Assembly: GCA_001579985.1 (NCBI GenBank)
Contig: LRSR01004671.1
Span: 1-64,000, forward strand
DNA: 64,000 bases
Source: Hypsibius dujardini
Lineage: Eukaryota > Tardigrada > Eutardigrada > Parachela > Hypsibiidae
Direction of reading: 5' to 3'
The notes beneath the pieces were generated by a model. It was not told the origin of the DNA. It worked only from the letters and a program-made list of their open reading frames with translations, and made no database searches. Of this stretch, positions 11,291 through 21,636 are shown piece by piece. Within the stretch, counting starts at the first letter, position 1, and each line of letters starts with the position of its first letter. The translations under genes and the position numbers were made by a program.

Positions 11291-14200
11291 ATGGTGATGG
11301 GGCAGAGGTTAGACACACTTCTGGTCATATTGATACTGCAGGACCTAGGTTCGTGTGCAACTCCTGAGGACCCTGCCGTGCCTCATCCCTCCTGCAGAAA
11401 CATTCCTTTCGCGTACGAAAAACGACCCGCTGTAATGACCGTGTGTAAGGCAGAAGGCGATGTCTACATTATTCCAGACAACTTTAAAATGTCTCTCATG
11501 CACCCAGAGATTGGCCGCCTTGAAATATCTGGCGGAGCTGTCAGGAACAATCCCGTTACTCCCCTGCCATCAAGATCTACGCTGTTAGCTGTATATCTGG
11601 AGCGGATAAACATGAATGCGCGTTGGTTACGTTTTCCTATCGACGAGTTCTTCATTAACGTAGAATCACATCTGGAAGTTCTCAGCCTAGTCAGTGTGAA
11701 ACTTCTTACTCTGGATATCCTGGATTTCGAAGGGTTTAATCGCCTGCAAAGCCTTCGCTTAATTGAAGTTCAAGTGGAAGTGATCCGCCCAGCAATCTTT
11801 ACGAGCGTGACTTCTGGATCAATGCCTTCTACTTTGTCGAGCTTGGAAATTGTGGATGGAAAAATCAAATCCTTGGATTGGGCTTTCCTGAAGCCTGTCG
11901 CAAGAAGCCTTAACGTAAGTACCGTATATGACGCCGACTTAGTCAACATTCAAGACAATAGCGAAAGTGCGTTCGTCAATAAAATGTGTCAAACAAGTGT
12001 GTCAAAAAAGGATATGAGAAAAAGATCTCACTAGGGGTCGGACCGAGATATCACACCCCGATTGCTCTGAATTTTATTTTGCAAAAAGTGGACTTGATAC
12101 AAAACACTTAAAAAAATATTTCAGCAGCCCTCAAGCTCTGATATCGATCGGCAGGAACAAATCGAAAGCTTCCAGACCTCCCTAACGGAATTACCATACG
12201 ATTCAAATGCTGATTGGTTGATTCATTTTAGCGTTAAGTTTGTTTTATGTTTTAAACCCTTAACAGCGTCCAACAAACGCAAATTTTTAAAAATAAATAA
12301 AACACCGCAACATTTTATTTTAAAAATTATACTAAGGATGAAGAGCACAGCCACAAGGGGGAGGAATTAAAAAAACAACCTGCTGAAATATTTTTTTTAA
12401 TTTTCCCATTAGGTCCACTTTTTATGAAACGGAATTCAGGGAAATCGGGGTGTGATATCTCGTTCCGATATTTAGTCAGCGAGCAAGCAAAATGATGAGC
12501 CGTGCGCGTCTAAACCAAAACCTGTGATTGGTCTATTCGCATTTCCCGATCGTTGACAGCTCGGCCGCCTTACCGCTCAGCCAAAGGTGATCTGCGAATT
12601 TTCGAAATTCACTGATCGATCTTCCTTGACATCTCCGGCTGATCCCTTGTTCAAACTTGTTCATCAAAACCTTTTTGATACATTTTATTAGTTGATGGCA
12701 AACGTTGACGACCACACTCTCGCTAATGACTCACTAGGCGAATAAGCGTGAAAAAGGTTGTACTTGAGGCTGAATTCCCTACTTTGGATCCTGAGGATAC
12801 CAGTGAACAAAAATGCAAACACTTGGGAGGAGGGGCACTATACGTCGTTGCCCCCTGAAAGCAGGATTGGTGTAGTTAGGCTTTGCTATGGAGAGAATGA
12901 TAACTTTTCGCAAATATCAACACAAGGAATCACTCATTTCAGAGCGTTCGTTTGGATAATTTGGCTCTGACAGCGACCAATCTGAAGTGCTCGACTTCAT
13001 TTAAACTCCTGCAAGCATCCACATTTTCTCTACAAAATAACTCCTTACCTCCATCCCGCAGTGCATTCTGAAAAGTATTCATGCGGACGATTCCGTCGTC
13101 CTTGATTTCGAAAGCAGTATCACTCGATTCTGCTCCACAGGCGGAGGATGTGGTTGTTGCAAATTAAAGCCACTGGCCTACTGGTTCCGGAGCAACGGAA
13201 TTCCCCTTGCCACGCGTTCGATCACTTGCGGAAAGACCAAAATCACGTACCGTTCAGGCGAATTTCCCGGTGCAACTGTCTACACAGACAGCGCAGACTG
13301 TACGCCATTTTCTGCCGTGATTAGAGTTTGCCGCGTTTTAAGAATATTTTGGATGTTTCAGGTCCTGCTCTCAAGCCTATGCCAACGACCCGGAAACCGA
13401 CGAGAACTACAGCTGCATGGTATCACAACGACGGTCAGGGCATCGGTGGGACCCGAATCGACGCTCCCTTATGGCTTTTCAGAAGCTCCTTCATCGCAGA
13501 CGGTCGAACACACGGACATGCCCATCGTTCCCATTGTAGTAGTGACAACGACCACACATTTGTCTACACAAACACAGTCTCATTATATTCAACCAGGAAT
13601 GAAATTTCCGGCACAAGACAAAGACGATATTCTATCGGATGTGGCGATTGCGATCGCTGCAGGCGGTGCAGCTCTTCTCCTGATCTGTGCACTTTTAGTT
13701 TGGAGATTGCGATATCAGTGCCGATTGGAGGCACAACGACTGGCTCACAGATGGGCTGACAATCCTCGAACGTGGTTTTGCTCCAAGGCAAAAGAGAAGA
13801 AACATACATTCAGTTTTGGAGTCGGCTATGCTGACTGTGAATATGCTCGACTGCTCGAAGTTTCCCCGACGTCAATTGAACTGAGTATGTTATTCACGAC
13901 ATTATGCCAACGTCATTTGTTAGTGACTTCCTTGATATAACAGGTGACAGGGTCCTGGGAAGAGGACAGTTTGGCATGGTCTATCAGGCTACGGCGTTGT
14001 TTACCAACTGTGTCTAGAAGCCCAATGACAGTTGCCATTAAGACCCTCCACAAAGCGGCCACCAAAGAGGCAGCTCAGCTGTTTGACGATGAATTCAAGG
14101 TCATGCTAAAGTGTGGGCGACACGTCAACATAGTCAATATTTTAGGCGTGATACATCAAGGTAAGAAAAACTATTCGCTATTCCCTATATTACCTCATAC

Positions 14201-15205
14201 TGGTCTTTGTTTTCTTCTACAAATCTAGGATGGCCATTTTTGGTTCTTGAATACTGTGAGTTCGGATCACTGCTGGTATATCTTAAAAATCGGCAAGGCG
14301 GACGTTTTTATTCCACTGTCAACGCGGAAGGAGATATTTCAGAGCTCAACCAACATGATATGAGATACTTCTGGCTTAATATTTGTTTACGGGAAGACCT
14401 CGTTGATTCAGTCGAAGAAATGCAAAACACCATGTTATCCACGTACGATCTCATCAAATTTAGTACTCAAATCTGTAAAGGAATGGAGTACCTTTCGGCC
14501 CGACGGGTCATTCATCGGGATCTTGCTGCGCGAAACATTCTTCTAGCTTCATCTCGGATCGTCAAAATATCCGATTTCGGTTTAGCGAGACACGGAGAAG
14601 AATTCTATACAGTGTCGAACAGTTTGGTAAGTTCATAAAAAAAATCATTTACCATGTACGTATGCTGACCGAAATTCTAATACAGATTCCATTGCCAATT
14701 TTGTGGATGCCTCCGGATACGATTCTGGAGAGACAGTTCTCTCAGAAGTCAGACGTCTGGTCGTACGGCGTGTTGCTGTGGGAGATCTTCAGCTTGGGTC
14801 AAACACCGTTTGAAGATGACGGTATCGCAAAGTTTTCCGCAATCGCATTCGCGGAATGGCTGTTACAAGGAAATCAAATGCGTCGACCACGTGAAGCTCC
14901 ACTTGAAATGTGAGTAATTGATTTTACATTTTGTTCGATTGTGTTTTGTTTTACAATTTCAATGTAAGGTTATATTTAGGTACGACCTGATGCGCAGGTG
15001 TTGGCAGATTAAGGCCGATGCAAGACCGACCTTCTCGGAGATCCTCAAGAGTCTCGATATGTTTACGCTATTAGTCTTCGCAAACACGCCATATTTAACT
15101 ATGGAATGTCCGGATTTATCTCTGGATTGCGTCACAGAACAAATGCTACGATTAGCGGAAAGTTTTGATCATTCCGACGCAATTATCAATTCATGCGGAG
15201 CTTAG
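11291..15205 (+). pseudogene. Leucine-rich receptor tyrosine kinase (RTK-2), complete exon set with frame faults
   Basis: Seven exons are recognisable: 11291-11914 (signal peptide and LRRs), about 12943-13299 (Cys cap, GCGCC), 13362-13884 (Thr/Pro stalk; membrane segment AIAIAAGGAALLLICALLVW), 13944-14160 (glycine loop LGRGQFGMVYQ; lysine in TVAIKTLHK), 14229-14626 (insert, [16 protein letters not shown]), 14686-14909 ([13 protein letters not shown]) and 14980-15205 (C-lobe, stop). Catalytic lysine, HRD and DFG are all present. Two one-base faults interrupt it: a missing base near 13050 (the inverted copy at 31 kb has one more C there) and an extra T near 14000 between the glycine loop and VAIK. 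A further frame change in the stalk near 13430 is shared with the inverted copy and could instead be a tiny unannotated intron (for example 13434-13482). It is either a young pseudogene or an active receptor with assembly errors. Confidence 0.7.
12034..12473. mobile_element. MITE family B, full-length copy (about 440 bp)
   Basis: Terminal inverted repeats of about 60 bp begin GGGGTCGGACCGAGATATC on the left and, on the complement of the right end, TATCGGAACGAGATATCAC. Both continue with a CACCCCGAT block, a GAATT block and an AGTGGAC block. Flanking TA dinucleotides suggest a Tc1/mariner-type target. It sits in intron 1 of RTK-2. The interior has AT-rich A/T runs and no coding capacity. Related copies lie at 31574-31636 and 51070-51233. 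Confidence 0.75.
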
Positions 15206-15540
15206 TGAAAATGCTAATCGAACTACCGGGTTCGGGAATGCTTTTTTGAGACAAACTTAGAACCGACATTTCTCGGTTACCACTGATCCTATTGCCTCAA
15301 TTTTACTTGTTACAACGCTGTCCATCCATGTGAGCATCTACTACAGGCCAAAACATGATTGATTAAAATTTAATTTAGACCCCAAAAAATGCCAGACAAA
15401 AAGCAATGGCAGATCCAATCTCAATAATGGCCCAGGTCACACTTTCATTTGCTACCAAAAAAAAACTCGTTCCGGGGAAAAAAACCTATTTGTATAGCCC
15501 GCCAGGATAACGCAGCGAAAAAATAGGTTTCAGGAGACGG

Positions 15541-16145
15541 GTGCCTTTACGAGAGTTACAGTGCCCAATAACCTGGCAGAAATTCGGCAAGATTTGGTCA
15601 TTAGATTACTTCTTGAAAAAGGCTCTATGCAAAGGGCTATTTCGCGCATTGAGAGTGGGCCAATATACCGGACGTGATTATGTTCATTCTCCCCTTGTGA
15701 TTATCGTGCTTTCGTTCCCTGTGGTGATGATCAGGAAGGCACTGCGAGACCGTGCTTGCCAAGCCGCGCCCTGCAGGTGGACGTCATCCCCCCCATTTCA
15801 GCTACCAATGTGGATGAATGACAAAGCAGACACACTATTAATTCCATTAGCCGGTGGAGTAAACTGAACGATGGAGCCACTTCGAGTGGAACTGAATGAG
15901 CTGAAAGGATTGGCAGGGGCCGTACGTCGAGGAAGTGCGTTTTCTTCACTGTGTTAACGTTGAGCGTGATTGTGTGCTCTACTCCCGACTTGATCTTCTA
16001 CCTGCTGGTGAGTTTCGCTCCGAAATTTTGAAACCAGAAGTTTTACCAGATGGTAGGCCTGATGTACTCGTGTGGGACTGTCGTTGATCCCGTGATATTC
16101 GTGTTGGTGTTGTATAAGTGGCAGAAGACGGCTCCACGCCAAAAA
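15541..16145 (+). pseudogene. GPCR relic (TM5-TM7)
   Basis: A TM5-like segment (SPLVIIVLSFPVVMIRKALR, about 15690-15750) is followed, in another frame, by a TM6-like segment with a basic lead-in (RTSRKCVFFTVLTLSVIVC then STPDLIFYLL, about 15920-16010). After an in-frame stop comes a TM7-like segment with a DPVIF variant of the NPxxY motif (YSCGTVVDPVIFVLVLYKW, about 16060-16130). The order and spacing fit the C-terminal half of a rhodopsin-like receptor. It has lost its frame and its N-terminal half is not seen, so it is a dead copy near the intact receptor at 17.4 kb. Confidence 0.6.
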
Positions 16146-17391
16146 TCAATCCAATGAGAGACAATGTGTACAATGTTTTCGTTCCAGTTCCTGCTGTTCA
16201 TGACGTCATTGCGTATTGGTTAGCTATTCCTTTCTGTGAACATTGCGGCATGTACCCAATTCTTAGCTCTGGTTCATATAGTCAATCTCAAGGGGCAACG
16301 TTTTACAATGGACAAAACTATTTTAGAGAATAAAAAAAAACTAGGCTAGAGATGAGTAGTAAGTAATTTCTATCAAACCAAAACTACACTATTACATAAC
16401 TAATAAACACAACTATGCCGTTGATAACTCGCTGGTCGAAAGAATTGTGTGAATCAGACATTTCGGACGTACTAGAGATTCGCAGTTATCTGGCACGGTA
16501 ATAATTTCTTAATTTGCTTCAAAGTGCGTCATCCCATACTAAAATGAGATCGAACGCCGGAAGTTGAAAAATCTGTTCAGCCGTTATGATCCGTATATCC
16601 ATTTTATTCAGTTACTTGCGGATTCCCAGTATCCGATTTCAAACACCCCTTCCAATTTTATTTGTGACAAGTGCTGATGCGTTAATGGGAGCCAGTGAAC
16701 AGACAATCGCAATAAAGTAAACAGTATAACTGTATGCCTGGATTTAGCAGTTTCAGAAAATGCAACAGAACAGCAACAATTTCATGGAAACGCGTGTCAT
16801 GTTAAATTTGTTGTTGGCGTTTTGATGTTTTATACATCAACGGTCCTATTGACCAGTGGTACCCAATCAATGAACAGGATTGTATGTGCTCAAAACCTCG
16901 AGCAAAATTTGCGCATGTGCTGGAATGGATAATTAGTCACCGGATTTACCTGACACAGTTGATCCGAACCATTTGTTGAAAGGGAACGAGTTAAAAACCC
17001 GTAATTGTAATGGACATCCTGCATCCATTACTTTGTGCCACCGTTGTTTTCGGCGGATTCTCCCACCGCTTGAATAGCTCAGCAATTTTCAATTTTCCAC
17101 AAAAAGGAGAAAAATAAAGCAAAGAGATAACTGAAAAGGTTAAGCCACTTGATGATCTATCAGTTAATCGACACATAAGAGCCAAGATTCTATAATAGCT
17201 GCATCGAATTCAGACATTGAAACGGCTGTCAATCCATTAAGAATGATGCCTTGATCGTATATAAATCCTCAAAAACAGATTTCAATCCCTTCATAATAAA
17301 TCATCAACAAGCTTTATTGCGTTAGCGTACATTTTCAGGCTAGCTGATTTCGGCGATTACATCGTTTTCTATTAGAAAGGTCAATCGTACA
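16146..17391. other. No recognisable gene
   Basis: It is AT-rich with only short scattered frames. It presumably contains the promoter and 5' UTR of the receptor gene starting at 17392. No defined motif is recognised. Confidence 0.4.
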
Positions 17392-18462
17392 ATGTCAAAC
17401 ATCACTGTCGACTTCTGGTCACCGAACGACACGTTCACAAACCGGACTGGACTATTTCGCTGCCGGTCCGAGACTCCACAAGATTGGACGGCCCGCACAT
17501 TCGGCACAGCCATCACCGTCCTACAGCTGTTCAACCTCATCATCTTCGCCCTGTGGCGCAACAAAGAGCCCTACGTCCTGCTGCATGTGTGCCTAACCGT
17601 AGCCTCATTCATGGCCGGGGTGACCATTGTCATACTTGGACCGTTGGGCCACCTGCCCTACACACCCGTCAATACCTTCCTCAACATCTTTGTAGGCATC
17701 GGCGTACTGACATGGGTTAACAGCGCCGTCATTTTTGCCAATTTTGCCATCAGCGTGGATCGTTGGCTGTCGGTTGAGTTCGCTGTCAAGTACCGTGCGT
17801 CCATCACCCACCGTAAAGCCTTGGTTGCCGGCATACTGACAACCTTCGGCGCGACACTGATTTTGAATGTCCCAAGTTCGACAGTTTTTCGGAACAGTCA
17901 ACACTTCGAGCCATGTGCAGGACTCCGCACAGATCCATCGTCAGGCGGCGTGTTATTTTTAATTTGGTTGGCGTTAAAGGGTCCGGTGCTTTTTCCGCTG
18001 TTGTTTCTTAGCCAGCTGCGAATTATGATGGTGGCTGTCAGGCTAAAATTACAAGCCTACCACCATCGCCATCGACTGGAAGTGCTGCCGGCAGGCCACG
18101 CCCCTCCGCGAGAAATCTTGGTCATCTATTGGGGCTCTTTCATGTGCAGTATGACGATCGTCTTTTCCACGCTCATCTCCAATGTACCCAATTACCTAAT
18201 GTTAATGGTAAAAGGCGCGTCTGTTTCGGCGAGACTGGCTGGTGTCTACATGACCTTGGTGCAACACTGTATTTCCCCGGTAATCTACCTGCTGTTTTGG
18301 CCGCTCTACAGACAGGCGGTGATCCGTCTTTTCAGGCGGGTACGAGCCGTCGTGCGAGCAGTCATAAAGCCTAATACACGAGTAGGTACCCTTTCTAAGA
18401 AGAGGAGACAGCCTCAAGTCCCTGAGGAACATGCAACGAACCAACCTTTCCATCTGAGCTGA
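17392..18462 (+). CDS. Orphan rhodopsin-like G-protein-coupled receptor
   Basis: A single intact exon encodes 356 aa from an ATG at 17392. The N-terminus has three N-glycosylation sequons (NIT, NDT, NRT) and no signal peptide, as is usual for class A receptors. Seven hydrophobic segments are visible. TM3 ends in a DRW motif (SVDRWLSVEF) in place of DRY, and TM7 has SPVIY in place of NPxxY. The C-tail is basic and Ser/Thr-poor. Length and topology are normal for the class. The ligand cannot be told from sequence: the variant DRW and SPVIY motifs and single-exon structure suggest a lineage-expanded orphan group. Its codon usage is more GC-rich than the surrounding DNA, which fits a functional gene. 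Confidence 0.85.
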   Translation: MSNITVDFWSPNDTFTNRTGLFRCRSETPQDWTARTFGTAITVLQLFNLIIFALWRNKEPYVLLHVCLTVASFMAGVTIVILGPLGHLPYTPVNTFLNIFVGIGVLTWVNSAVIFANFAISVDRWLSVEFAVKYRASITHRKALVAGILTTFGATLILNVPSSTVFRNSQHFEPCAGLRTDPSSGGVLFLIWLALKGPVLFPLLFLSQLRIMMVAVRLKLQAYHHRHRLEVLPAGHAPPREILVIYWGSFMCSMTIVFSTLISNVPNYLMLMVKGASVSARLAGVYMTLVQHCISPVIYLLFWPLYRQAVIRLFRRVRAVVRAVIKPNTRVGTLSKKRRQPQVPEEHATNQPFHLS

Positions 18463-19129
18463 CGCGTTCTGACACGTTTGCGTCGCCGGGTTTTCTGTAG
18501 AATACATAAGCACATCTTGCATTTCTTGTTTCATTACATATGGAGTTATTTTTAAAATAAACTGCGTTAACGAGCTGGCATTCATTCAAAATTTTAGTCG
18601 CTTTTAATTTTACCAAATTCCTTTGTTTTCGTTGTTTCTTGTATCATACAAAGGTGACTGGATGTATTTTGTACAAAATAATAAATTCAAATCAGTCGTT
18701 TTTAACTGCCATCAAGCATGTTTCTATCACTCCATCACATGTACCACACTCTCGGTCAGATCCTATTCCGCATCTCATAATCGCAGTCATCTTACATCTC
18801 GGTCAGTCTTAACTATCTATTTCTAACATGCTCACCTCGCTATGCATCCCCTTTGAGACTTCCTCAAAGATGATACTTTTCGGTAATGGAGGCATCGATC
18901 ACAGCCTATCATCTATCGATATAATCGCCTGGCGAGAAATCGAAACGAAATTACTCAGTATGATGACTAGCCAGGCTTGAGTCTCACGTCTGCAACGGAA
19001 TTTTTGTCAATCGCCTCTTCATGAGATCTCGTAGGTTTCCGTGCACAAGATCAATAATGGCCTCTCGGAGATCACGTAACGCTAGAGGGAACAGAATTGT
19101 TTCTACGACGATCTGAGCGGGAAAGAAAA
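18463..19129. other. Intergenic
   Basis: It holds the 3' region of the plus-strand GPCR (an AATAAA-like ACAAAATAATAAATTC lies near 18676) and the end of the minus-strand relic. No further exon is seen. Confidence 0.35.
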
Positions 19130-20001
19130 GTACCACTTCCGCCTTTCAAAGTTCTTTCCAAAGACGCTGAGACGCACCTACCGCACTCATGGTCGTATGG
19201 ACTACGTTTGGTGTCCAGCAGACGGCCACGCTGACAGTCAGCGTCACCAACACGGACAACCCACTATAAGCCTTCCCACTGACAGGCTGAACCTCTGCTA
19301 ACACTATCGACCTCTTAGCTTGCCTTTTCCCTAGTCGTGAGAGCACTGCTACACCGAACAGCGGGAGCGACACGAGGACGAAGACGTTGGGTAAGGTGAT
19401 TAGCAGGAACTGTGCCATTTCGAAGAAGACCGGCATGGTTTTGATGTTGAACTTGCACGCACCGGGTGAGAAAATTTCGCGATAGAATATGGCGTCCACC
19501 AACAGACTCGGGAACACAAAGGCGCTGATCGTCACCCACATCCCTGTACAGATGAGAATAGCCTGACGAAGGATGTGATAGATTCAAAAGTGGCGAAAAA
19601 ATATGACGAACCAGAGACGGGTGATGGCGATGAGATAGTGGCTGCCAATCACGCGGGCTGGAATGACTTGTTTGCACCATAGAAAGAGGCTACAGATGTG
19701 GTTGTTGCAGAACCATTTTGGGCGTTTCGGTAAACCAGTGGCGATGTGGTGAACGGTGAAGGGTGCTGAAAGTCGACGATTGTCAGGTTCCCCATGAAAA
19801 GTTTGATGATGTACATGTTGAAGGGTGTTCGGAGTGCACAGTTCTTTGCGAGTACGAGTAAGAAGCATCCGCTGAGGTGGAGGCTGAGGATGTAAATGAA
19901 GACAGACAGAACTGGAACGAAAGAAGGCGGAGCAGTTTGGCATCATCGTTTAGAAGAAAAGCAGGACCAAGTTCAAGTTGAAGGTCGCGTTTATCGTGCC
20001 C
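19130..20001 (-). pseudogene. GPCR relic, frame-broken
   Basis: Pieces of a rhodopsin-like receptor run in order on the minus strand: TM1 and TM2 (FIYILSLHLSGCFLLVLAKN then RTPFNMYIIKLFMGNLTIVD, about 19895-19770), TM3 with its cysteine and a TRLW end (CNNHICSLFLWCK, about 19725-19600), and TM4-TM6 (about 19560-19146) with a CWTPNVV motif in TM6. The pieces lie in several frames and a TM7 is not clear. It is a paralogue of a different receptor subgroup from the intact gene at 17.4 kb. Confidence 0.6.
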
Positions 20002-20471
20002 ATGGTATAGTCGAACGCTTTAGCGCATTTAACTCGGACATGGCGCAGATGATACCTATTTATTTTTTAATTTGTAAGTCAAAGTATTTATTCGATTACG
20101 GAACAGCCAGAATTACAATACGGAATAAAATCTGGACCGTCATGAAATACAAAGTCCGTACTTGCAGCACCAACCTGAAAGTAAAAACTGAACAAAAGCC
20201 ATATAGTTTATAGTCAAGCCGGACAGTACGATGGATCCAGTGTCATACAAGAAGCGCAGCCGAGAGAGACAGAGAGAAAGAGAATAATCCGGTAAAACAT
20301 AGTGTTTAAAGGTAGGGCTGCAAGGGTTCCAGGAAGATTTACTTTGCTAAATCTTTCCTATTATTATTACAAAGGAAAGTATTTGATGTGTTTAATCTTC
20401 AAGCTTTACTGTAAGTATTTCTGACGGCGGTGCAAATGAAGAGTAGTAAGAGAAGTAAGAGCATCTCTTAC

Positions 20472-20712
20472 CATAGTGCGTCAGCAGATGTATTACTGTC
20501 GCTAAGGGCACCAGATGAACGGTGAAGGTGTTGATAAGACATCCGCGAAGGTTGAACACGCTAAGGATGAGAGACGGAGCAGCAAGGAGTGTGTTAATTG
20601 CGAGGCCGCAGTACGAGGCAGGTACCAGAAATTGGGCTGGTAGGGAGAGCGGGTTTACTAGCAACGATGCATGGCTTTGAGCAGTAATATTCGCGGTATC
20701 GTTAGGCGTCAT
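20472..20712 (-). CDS. First exon of a GPCR-like gene, remainder not found
   Basis: An ATG at 20712 opens an 80-codon exon with sequons (NDT, NIT) and two hydrophobic segments that look like TM1 and TM2 (SYCGLAINTLLAAPSLILSV; INTFTVHLVPLATVIHLL). It ends at a good donor (GTAAGAG at 20471). No following exon with TM3 can be recognised before the next relic starts, so it is either an orphaned fragment or a gene whose later exons have diverged. Confidence 0.45.
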
Positions 20713-21636
20713 TTTGGTTGAAAGCCCTTAGTAGCTAGCGCATTGAATATTTTTCAGCTTTTCTAATATGCCTAATACAAGTATATGTGTCTCCGACGTT
20801 TTTCCAATTGCCAGAAGTGCCAGATTTTCCTTTATATTTTCAAATTCTGTTTGTTCGCTGTATGTCATGGGGATGTGGTGATTTCCGTTTCCGCACATGA
20901 TGCAACTAAGTGTGGATGAAAATAGCCTTTAAGGATAACTGGTTACGCGAATATTTGAGTAGAATTGCTTAATTAATCTTGCTAGTCTTCCCACCTCGAA
21001 GATCCTGCCGGAGATCCAATCTTTCGCCTGAAATTCCATAAAATTTCGATTCAAAACCTGATTCTAGCCGACTCTTTGTCAAAGAAAAAGCGATGTGAAA
21101 CCTTTACTGAAAGTCCTATTTTACAAGTTATGGCAATCGCCGCGATGCTGAAACAGCGAAGAATTTGAAAACATTCCTATCAGCGTCATCAGTGACTTCT
21201 CTGGGGTAATTTTGGAATCTGATTACAATGGGGTAGTATATATTGCGTGTCGTGCTAACGCTTGGTAATTGTATCGCACACGCTGCATAATTAACGCATG
21301 GCTTTTGCGAAACAAAGTTCTCTCTAAAATTGCTGCCCTATTTTTGTGAAAGGCCTCCTCTTTTGTCTTCGATGTACGTACATGAATTAGAATGATAATA
21401 TAATTAATATAATGCACATTTTTATATTAAATTAACAATTATCGAGCGGTTGAATACGCGAGCAACAAAAGCGTCTGCCATAATTATGTGTTGTTTTATT
21501 CTGCTCGAAGGCTGACACATGAGAACAATGACAGTCGCGACGCCGCGGGGAAACCCTGGAGATGAAGATACCGGCGCTGGAGAACCCAGTAATGGGATGC
21601 TTCGAAAACATTGTTCCTGAACCACCTACACAAGCA
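20713..21636. other. Intergenic
   Basis: No exon is supported. The sequence is AT-rich with scattered short frames. Confidence 0.4.
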
